DNA of 5,519 nucleotides from Acidobacteriaceae bacterium (GTDB lineage: Bacteria > Acidobacteriota > Terriglobia > Terriglobales > Acidobacteriaceae). The stretch is from positions 1-5,519 of the forward strand of contig JASHUH010000365.1 in assembly GCA_030040115.1 (NCBI GenBank), in the 5' to 3' direction. The position numbers were made by a program, and so were the translations under genes. Each line of letters begins with the position of its first letter. Positions within the stretch are counted from its first letter, which is position 1. The notes under the pieces were generated by a model. It was not told where the DNA came from, did not search any database, and saw only the letters and a list, made by a program, of their open reading frames with translations. Of this stretch, positions 1 to 4,862 are shown in pieces.

Positions 1-189
1 AAGGTGAATGGGCAAGATGTATCTGTGCCTGATCCACCGACGCTCGAACACTTGCTTCTACTGCTTCATCCACGGCAGCCTTATGCAGTGGCATGGAATG
101 AGGAGTTTGTCCAGCGATCGAAGTATCAGCAATGCTGCTTGATAGATGGAGACCGCGTGGAGATTGTCCACCCTTCTGCGGGAGGTTAA
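1..189 (+). CDS. thiS: ThiS sulfur carrier protein, 5'-truncated by window edge
   Basis: ThiS is a small ubiquitin-like cytoplasmic sulfur carrier. Its C-terminal Gly-Gly is adenylated by ThiF and converted to a thiocarboxylate, which donates sulfur to ThiG for thiazole synthesis. The window shows 62 codons in frame from base 1. The protein ends in a bare Gly-Gly directly before TAA, and the run IDGDRVEIVHPSAGG is the classic ThiS tail (hydrophobic strand, D-G-D turn, GG). The family is about 65 residues long, so only a few N-terminal codons are missing. The GTG at position 4 could be read as a start, but it aligns better with the internal V of the usual 'xxVNG' N-terminus, so I treat the gene as partial. 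It lies 2 bp before thiG. The identification is firm from the tail and the neighbour; only the start is unresolved. Confidence 0.93.
   Translation, partial: KVNGQDVSVPDPPTLEHLLLLLHPRQPYAVAWNEEFVQRSKYQQCCLIDGDRVEIVHPSAGG
181..186 (+). promoter_or_regulatory. thiG ribosome binding site embedded in the last two thiS codons
   Basis: GGAGGT is a near-perfect Shine-Dalgarno sequence ending 5 bases before the thiG ATG at 192. The same six bases are the GGA-GGT codons of the essential ThiS Gly-Gly tail. This fixes the thiG start at 192 rather than the in-frame ATG at 132, which lies inside thiS. It also suggests that termination on thiS feeds initiation on thiG. Confidence 0.85.
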
Positions 190-191
190 AT

Positions 192-1010
192 ATGCAAGAT
201 CCACTGAAACTGTATGGTCAGGGCTTTTCGACGCATATTCTTCTTGGTACGGCGCGCTATGAGTCTCCGAAAACACTCGTCGAAGCGATCAACGCGGCTG
301 ACCCGGCGATGGTGACGGTAGCACTTCGAAAGCAAATACAGAGCGGTCGACCAACCGGGCATTCCTTTTGGGACATTTTGCGAGAGACGGGGCGCGCCGT
401 ACTGCCGAATACGGCTGGATGCTACACAGTCAAGGATGCTCTGAACACGGCGTTGATGGCCCGGGAGCTATTCCAGACCGATTTCCTCAAACTTGAAGTA
501 ATTGGCGACGACCAGAATCTGCAACCGGATCCCTTTGGCCTGGTAGAAGCAGCAACTGAGTTGGTGAAGCAAGGCTTTAGAGTACTGCCATATTGCACAG
601 ACGACCTGGTCTTGTGCAGGCGTCTGCTGGACGCCGGATGCGAGGTATTGATGCCCTGGGCCGCACCCATCGGAACGGGCCATGGGCCGCGCAATCCGAG
701 GGCATTGCGCGAATTGCGAGACCGGCTTCTGGATGTCCCGCTGATTGTTGATGCAGGGTTAGGTCTGCCTTCGCATGCCTGCCGGGTGATGGAATGGGGA
801 TTTGACGCGGTGCTGGTTAATACAGCAGTGTCCAGGGCCATCGATCCGGTTCGCATGGCAACTGCGTTTGCGAACGCAACGAGAGCCGGGCGAATGGGAT
901 ACTTAGCGGGTCCTATGCCGGTACAGGATCTCGCGATAGCAAGTACTCCTGAAATCGGCAAACCGCTCTGGGGTAAGGCACCACAATTGGTTGCAAGGGA
1001 AACAGCATGA
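192..1010 (+). CDS. thiG: Thiazole synthase ThiG
   Basis: ThiG is a cytoplasmic (beta/alpha)8-barrel enzyme. It combines 1-deoxy-D-xylulose 5-phosphate, dehydroglycine and ThiS-thiocarboxylate sulfur into the thiazole phosphate half of thiamine. The protein is 272 residues, normal for the family. Lys100 in the TDFLKLEV motif (96-103) matches the lysine that forms the imine with the sugar phosphate. Other family blocks are LPNTAGCYT (71-79), VLPYCTDD (131-138), MPWAAPIGTG (154-163), IVDAGLGLPSHA (185-196, phosphate-binding loop) and AVLVNTAVS (206-214). The MPWAAP form, instead of the common MPLGAP, and the C-terminal STPEIGKPLW resemble the version I recall from proteobacteria. The start at 192 is set by GGAGG upstream. 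The stop overlaps the thiE start as ATGA, which implies co-translation. Confidence 0.97.
   Translation: MQDPLKLYGQGFSTHILLGTARYESPKTLVEAINAADPAMVTVALRKQIQSGRPTGHSFWDILRETGRAVLPNTAGCYTVKDALNTALMARELFQTDFLKLEVIGDDQNLQPDPFGLVEAATELVKQGFRVLPYCTDDLVLCRRLLDAGCEVLMPWAAPIGTGHGPRNPRALRELRDRLLDVPLIVDAGLGLPSHACRVMEWGFDAVLVNTAVSRAIDPVRMATAFANATRAGRMGYLAGPMPVQDLAIASTPEIGKPLWGKAPQLVARETA
995..1000 (+). promoter_or_regulatory. thiE ribosome binding site
   Basis: AAGGGA lies 6 bases before the thiE ATG at 1007, inside the last codons of thiG. It supports the ATGA-overlap start over any later in-frame start. Confidence 0.65.
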
Positions 1011-2101
1011 GCGTTGTAGTTTACATTGACGGCCAGCCGGCTGAGCACTCCTCCGATTACATCGAAGTGCTCGGAAATCTTGGCCCCATTCCTCATGAGT
1101 CGCAACGGCGGTTCGAATTGTGGACATCCCAGCCGAAATGGCTCGCCACATCTGAGTCTATCTGGCTTGGCACATCGAAGGGCAGTTTAAGACATCAATG
1201 GTTGGCAGATGGCGGCGTGATCCTGCAATGTTGCGCGGGCTCCAAAGGCGTTGAGGATTGGCTGATTCAGGGTAGCTCCACAATCAAGGTGCGCAGTGCG
1301 ATTCCGCTGCCGATCAATCCGGTGGTGTTGGCTGCGTTCCTCGCTCACGATTTCCCACTTGTCGATGCGGTAATGCTGGCACGTGCCTATCGAGGCGCCG
1401 GGTGGCCGTACACTCTTTCTCATTATCCAGTTCCTCTCGGATGTCCTATCTTGCCTGCGCCATTTCCAGTTTTTCCGCGTTCCGCGGGCCTCTACGCGGT
1501 GCTGCCGACGACAGATTGGGTCCAACGCCTTTCATGTGAAAATGTGCCCGTTCTGCAGTTGCGGGACAAGCGCAAAGATCACTCTCTTCGGGAACTTGCG
1601 GTGCGCGAGGCGATCGAAGCAGTCGCGGCAACTAGCACACTGTTGTTCATAAATGACGATTGGCGACTCGCGGTGGAACATGGCGCCTATGGGGTGCATC
1701 TTGGACAAGGAGACATCGCGGAGGCAGACCTCGGCGCGATTCAGCGGGCGGGTCTGAGACTGGGAATCTCGACGCACGGAATATATGAAATGTTGTGCGC
1801 ACATGCTTGTAAACCTAGCTACATCGCTCTTGGAGCGATTTATGCGACCACAACGAAAACCATGTCGACTGCCCCGCAAGGGATTCGCCGGCTCGGGCAC
1901 TACGTTCGTCTGATGTCGCCGCATTATCCTCTCGTCGCGATCGGAGGAATTAACCAGGACCGAATTGCTGATGTGTGGGCGACCGGTGTAGATTGCGCGG
2001 CAGTGCTCCGTGCAATAGTGAATGCGGAGGACTATCGTCAAGCTGTCGCAGATCTTTTGACTACGAGGCCAGGGCTGAACGGAACAATACAGGCAGCATG
2101 A
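1007..2101 (+). CDS. thiE: Thiamine phosphate synthase ThiE with extra N-terminal ThiD-like domain
   Basis: ThiE condenses HMP pyrophosphate with thiazole phosphate to give thiamine monophosphate and pyrophosphate, in the cytoplasm. The protein is 364 residues, about 150 longer than the usual 210-220 residue ThiE. Residues 160-345 carry the full TIM-barrel synthase: QLRDK (184-188), FINDD (214-218, metal/pyrophosphate site), HLGQGD (231-236), GISTH (253-257), LGAIYATTTK (275-284) and the phosphate loop AIGGI (311-315). All expected motifs are present, so this half should be active. Residues about 60-135 instead resemble the C-terminal part of a ThiD kinase, with its active-site GTGC motif gone. 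Long ThiE proteins of this kind are, to my recollection, found in beta-proteobacteria. The gene starts in an ATGA overlap with thiG behind AAGGGA and ends in another ATGA with thiD, so it is very probably translationally coupled to both. The role of the N-terminal domain is unknown. Confidence 0.93.
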   Translation: MSVVVYIDGQPAEHSSDYIEVLGNLGPIPHESQRRFELWTSQPKWLATSESIWLGTSKGSLRHQWLADGGVILQCCAGSKGVEDWLIQGSSTIKVRSAIPLPINPVVLAAFLAHDFPLVDAVMLARAYRGAGWPYTLSHYPVPLGCPILPAPFPVFPRSAGLYAVLPTTDWVQRLSCENVPVLQLRDKRKDHSLRELAVREAIEAVAATSTLLFINDDWRLAVEHGAYGVHLGQGDIAEADLGAIQRAGLRLGISTHGIYEMLCAHACKPSYIALGAIYATTTKTMSTAPQGIRRLGHYVRLMSPHYPLVAIGGINQDRIADVWATGVDCAAVLRAIVNAEDYRQAVADLLTTRPGLNGTIQAA

Positions 2102-2901
2102 TGGAACATATCGAACTGCCTCGCGTTCTAGCGATCGGTGGGTCCGATTCGGGAGGCGGTGCGGGCATACAAGCCGATATCAAAACGGGCGCCGCCCTCG
2201 GTGTTGATGTCGCAACGGCAATTACAGCCATCACCGCTCAGAACAGCATGGGGATTCAGGACATTGAACCGGTTCCGATCAGTTCATTCCGTGCACAAAT
2301 CTCTTGTGTATGTTCCGATATTCCTCTCCATGCCGTTAAGTTGGGAATGCTGTGCGACAGCATTAGGGTTCAATTAGTGATCGAAGCGATCCAGAACTAT
2401 AGGCTCAAAAACGTCGTTTGCGATACAGTCTTAGCTTCGACGAGCGGTACAACTCTGCTAGATCCGGATGGAGTGAAGGCTTTGATTGCTGCTCTTCCTC
2501 TGTTTGCGCTGTTGACACCGAATGCCCATGAGGCGGCTGTAATCACGGGAAGGACAATCAAGAGCATCCCAGATCTTTTGGAGGCCGGCCATACACTCCT
2601 GGACCTGGGAGCGCAATCGGTTCTTATGAAGGGCGGGCACCTTGATGGGGACGAGTCCACCGACCTGATGCTGCAACGGGGGATGCTGAAACCGATGTAT
2701 TTCTCTGCTCCTCGCGTCAGCACTCGCAATGACCATGGCACCGGGTGCGTCTTGGCAACGTCGATTGCCTCAGGGTTAGCGAAGGGCCTCGAATTGCCAG
2801 AAGCAGTCGCTGGCGGCTTCGCCTTTGTACAACGCGCTTTGCGTCGATCTATTGAACTTCGAAATGGCGCTGGCCGAGGTTCAATGGATTTGCTGAGCTA
2901 G
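2098..2901 (+). CDS. thiD: Hydroxymethylpyrimidine / phosphomethylpyrimidine kinase ThiD
   Basis: ThiD is a ribokinase-fold cytoplasmic enzyme that phosphorylates HMP to HMP-P and then to HMP-PP, the pyrimidine substrate of ThiE. At 267 residues it has standard length. It shows the N-terminal substrate loop AIGGSDSGGGAGIQAD (12-27), TAITAQN (43-49), VKLGML (80-85), LTPNAHEA (139-146), VLMKGGH (175-181) and the anion-hole/catalytic block NDHGTGC (211-217), with Cys217 in the usual place. One departure is Asp-Thr-Val at 109-111, where most relatives have Asp-Pro-Val. Two in-frame ATGs stand at 2098 and 2101. I chose 2098 because it makes the same ATGA overlap with the preceding gene as thiE does; 2101 is nearly as good and neither has a strong ribosome site. 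It is the last gene of the operon in view and faces a convergent gene 56 bases on. Confidence 0.96.
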   Translation: MMEHIELPRVLAIGGSDSGGGAGIQADIKTGAALGVDVATAITAITAQNSMGIQDIEPVPISSFRAQISCVCSDIPLHAVKLGMLCDSIRVQLVIEAIQNYRLKNVVCDTVLASTSGTTLLDPDGVKALIAALPLFALLTPNAHEAAVITGRTIKSIPDLLEAGHTLLDLGAQSVLMKGGHLDGDESTDLMLQRGMLKPMYFSAPRVSTRNDHGTGCVLATSIASGLAKGLELPEAVAGGFAFVQRALRRSIELRNGAGRGSMDLLS

Positions 2902-2957
2902 AGTTGCTACTCGTCAGATACAGTTCACTTGAACAGATGATCTATCCCGTCTTCCAC

Positions 2958-3530
2958 CTATTGCTTAGTTGTCTTGTTCTCCGCGATTTCCAGACCGGCA
3001 TCATATATCTCTGTTCCGACGGCTACATCGAGATCGACGCCGAAGACGGTGGTAATTCGTCCAAGCATCCAGTAATATCCAATCACACCGACGAGCTCCA
3101 CCAACTGCCGATCACTGTAGTGTCTTCGCGCTTCCGCGAATATGGCATCAGAGACCATCGGCCCGGACAATACGGCCAGTGCGAGATTCAAGGCCGCCAG
3201 CTCATCTGCGCGGAAGTTGTCCGAACTCAAATTGAAATGTTGCAGTGCATCACGCTGCTGGTCCGTCACGCCGGCGGCCTTAGAAGGAGCGACGTGTTGT
3301 ACCCACGCATACTCCGCGGCATTTGCTTTCGCTCCGAGTAGTGTCACCAACTCACGAATGGATCGCGGAAGCTGAAGCGACGCATATTGGGCAGCACCCA
3401 GGCGCATTACGATCTCCGCTGTGCTCACAGAGTGTGCCCACATGTTGAATACGTTCAGGTTGACCTGGCCTAGAAGTTGTTTCAGGCCGTCTGGCAATTG
3501 ATCGGTCCTTGCGTATGGAATACGGGCCAT
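2958..3530 (-). CDS. Carboxymuconolactone decarboxylase (CMD/AhpD-like) family protein
   Basis: This is a 190-residue all-helical protein of the CMD superfamily, most like members often annotated as gamma-carboxymuconolactone decarboxylase. Family signs are MARIPY at the N-terminus, LNVFNMWAHS (25-34), the helix LPRSIRELVTLLGAK (54-68), the motif E-Y-x-W-x-x-H (73-79) followed by a conserved-looking APSKAAGVTD (81-90), and a C-terminal helix rich in aromatic residues (GYYWMLGR, 151-158). AhpD-type relatives carry a redox CxxC pair near the EYxWxxH helix. This protein has no cysteine at all, so peroxidase or disulfide chemistry is unlikely. The reaction and substrate cannot be told from sequence; no catabolic genes sit beside it. 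The ATG start has GAGGA 3 bases upstream, a little close but convincing. It is convergent with thiD and probably a single-gene unit, since a likely terminator lies between it and the barrel genes behind it. Confidence 0.85.
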   Translation of the reverse strand: MARIPYARTDQLPDGLKQLLGQVNLNVFNMWAHSVSTAEIVMRLGAAQYASLQLPRSIRELVTLLGAKANAAEYAWVQHVAPSKAAGVTDQQRDALQHFNLSSDNFRADELAALNLALAVLSGPMVSDAIFAEARRHYSDRQLVELVGVIGYYWMLGRITTVFGVDLDVAVGTEIYDAGLEIAENKTTKQ

Positions 3531-3636
3531 ATATCCTCGCGTTTTCCTTTGCGGAAAGGTGCTATCGAGCCTTCACCGAAGATTCTTGTGCGCAGCTCAT
3601 TCGCAGTTCCGAAGGGTCAACGCCGCAAGAAAAGTA

Positions 3637-3663
3637 GAGGCAGCGTGACGGATACGCTGCCTC
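3637..3663 (-). terminator. Likely rho-independent terminator of the leftward barrel genes
   Basis: Perfect 10-bp inverted arms (3637-3646 and 3654-3663, GAGGCAGCGT and its complement) enclose a 7-base loop. Read on the minus strand, the stem is followed at once by TACTTTTCTTG, a broken but T-rich tract. Read on the plus strand there is no T tract, so it should act on leftward transcripts. It lies about 130 bases past the stop of the gene ending at 3796 and about 105 bases before the start of the CMD-family gene, so it would separate the two units. The T tract is imperfect and the distance from the stop is long, which lowers confidence. Confidence 0.65.
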
Positions 3664-3674
3664 CCGGCATTATG

Positions 3675-3709
3675 CTGTCGATCCGTCGTGGTAGTGAGAC
3701 GGGCGACAG
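3675..3709. repeat. Second intergenic hairpin beside the terminator
   Basis: CTGTCG (3675-3680) pairs with CGACAG (3704-3709), and inside it CCGTC (3683-3687) pairs with GACGG (3698-3702). That gives 11 pairs with a small asymmetric internal loop (2 bases against 1) and a 10-base terminal loop. No T tract follows on either strand, so it is not a terminator by itself. It lies in the presumed 3' untranslated region of the leftward barrel transcript, just before the terminator stem. It may protect the 3' end or be part of a small RNA; neither is shown by the sequence. Confidence 0.5.
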
Positions 3710-3795
3710 ACTCTGCCATGCAAGTGCTTTCCGAACCGCCTGGCTAAGACCGTCTTTTCACAAGCCGATTTAGCGATATCAGCCATCCATATGGT

Positions 3796-4776
3796 TTACT
3801 TGTGGCGAATGAAGAGAAATTGAAGCTGGGTCTGCATTTGCCAGTCAGTTCCACCGGTCGTAGTTCGGACGTCGTTGAAGAACTCCGCTCGAGCATTTAG
3901 GTGCTGGCTGCCAATTTTGAAAAGTTTGCCTGCCCCGCCCCCGACCGGAACGGTCCAGCGTTTGTCCCTTTCTGCAGTCCAATCCGCTGTCACGATTGGC
4001 GTAGAGAGTACGTACCATCCGCGCTTGAAGTTGTAAAAAAAGAACCAGTTGATCGTCATTTGATTTTCATGCACGTGGTTGACTCCAGCGAATTCATTGC
4101 CAATGAGAGTTCCGGCCAACACATGACGAGTTCTGAATAGCCCGACCGTCGCGGGCCCCCCACCCCACTTGTTTATTCCCAGCTTGTGGTCAGTGGCTGT
4201 CGGGAGCCACAATTGCGGTCCGGCGCCCCACACAAACTTTCCAACGTGGACCGGGGAAAAGTAGAACTGAGGCTGTATATTGCTAAGACCGTAGTCGACC
4301 CCTGCTGTTGAAGAGAGCCTGGGAACAACAACAACAGGCACGATCGTTCGAGTGATCACCATCCAGTTCTCCGAGAGCTTGATGGGCGCGACGGGCTCAA
4401 TCAGAAGTTCATTCTCGGCACGGCGATAGGGCCCGACTCCGTAGAACGTATTGTTTTGTAGGGGTAGGCTTATAGCCGCTGCAACCGGATTCTCCGCAGC
4501 ATCTTTTGCCGCTGCCTCTGACCCTTTGTCTGGAGGAGATCCAACTTCGGAAGAGGAGTGGAGATTCTGCGTTGCATTCGATGCCATTTGCGATGGACTT
4601 TGCTGTGCCCCAATCACATTCGGGCAGCAAGAAAGGAGCAGAAGGATCAACCAGGCTGACGTAGTCGATCGAAACGAAAGTCGTCTCAGCGTTGAGCGCC
4701 TTATGGACCTCTCCTCTGTGGCCAGTGAGGTCCCGTCTTCCTCATCGAGGCGTGTAAAGAGTTCTGACAATTCCAA
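3796..4776 (-). CDS. Outer-membrane beta-barrel protein, 'neuromedin U'/transporter-like family
   Basis: This 326-residue exported protein belongs to a family of bacterial outer-membrane barrels commonly mislabelled 'neuromedin U' or 'transporter'. I recognise its signature blocks: NPVAAAISLPLQNNT (96-110) then VGPYRRAEN (114-122), ENWMVITRTIVPV (136-148), WGAGPQLWLPTATD (183-196), KWGGGPATVG (203-212), WTVPVGGGAGKLFKIG (274-289) and WQMQTQLQFLF (312-322). A hydrophobic export segment covers about 41-57, preceded by arginines (26-36) and with possible cleavage near IGA-QQ. A Ser/Ala/Asn-rich linker follows. The substrate is unknown. The start is a problem: an in-frame TGA lies a short way upstream, and the only candidates before the export segment are TTG at 4776 and TTG at 4770. 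Either leaves a highly charged extension of 30-40 residues before the signal sequence. I give 4776 as the longest reading. It is probably co-transcribed with the barrel gene 86 bases upstream. Confidence 0.8.
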   Translation of the reverse strand: MELSELFTRLDEEDGTSLATEERSIRRSTLRRLSFRSTTSAWLILLLLSCCPNVIGAQQSPSQMASNATQNLHSSSEVGSPPDKGSEAAAKDAAENPVAAAISLPLQNNTFYGVGPYRRAENELLIEPVAPIKLSENWMVITRTIVPVVVVPRLSSTAGVDYGLSNIQPQFYFSPVHVGKFVWGAGPQLWLPTATDHKLGINKWGGGPATVGLFRTRHVLAGTLIGNEFAGVNHVHENQMTINWFFFYNFKRGWYVLSTPIVTADWTAERDKRWTVPVGGGAGKLFKIGSQHLNARAEFFNDVRTTTGGTDWQMQTQLQFLFIRHK

Positions 4777-4777
4777 G

Positions 4778-4836
4778 AGACCTGAGGCTGGATGCCCCGT
4801 CCCAAAGTGCCGTCCTCATCTTCTAAGCTCAGGTCT
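4778..4836. repeat. Inverted repeat in the gap between the two barrel genes
   Basis: AGACCTGAG (4778-4786) and its exact complement CTCAGGTCT (4828-4836) are 9-bp arms separated by 41 bases. On the minus strand the second arm ends one base before the proposed TTG start at 4776 and contains the only weak ribosome-site-like AGG there. Pairing could therefore hide the start. No T-rich tail makes it a terminator. The long loop and the lack of any comparative support keep this tentative. Confidence 0.4.
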
Positions 4837-4862
4837 AAGTGCCTTTTTCGCAGAGCGATCGC

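Noticed and set aside
1..190. TPP riboswitch or operon promoter for the thi genes
   Set aside because: The window opens inside thiS, so any leader lies upstream. No riboswitch-like element was seen at the internal junctions, which are only 2 bp or overlapping.
422..1105. Minus-strand open frame of 227 codons opposite thiG
   Set aside because: ThiG in the other strand has complete family motifs. The antisense translation is low-complexity Ser/Arg/Pro-rich and matches nothing I recognise.
2904..3341. Plus-strand open frame of 145 codons after thiD
   Set aside because: It runs antisense to the well-supported CMD-family gene, has no clear ribosome site and shows no recognisable domain; it is the shadow of that gene.
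3592..3620. TTGACC on the minus strand (3615-3620) as a -35 box for the CMD-family gene
   Set aside because: The hexamer 17 bases on is AGCTGC, which is not a -10 box, and no better partner is at normal spacing. A promoter is expected in this gap but I cannot place it.
3477..3773. Plus-strand open frame of 98 codons across the intergenic gap
   Set aside because: It starts inside the CMD-family gene on the opposite strand, reads straight through both intergenic hairpins and has a Ser/Arg-rich, feature-poor translation.
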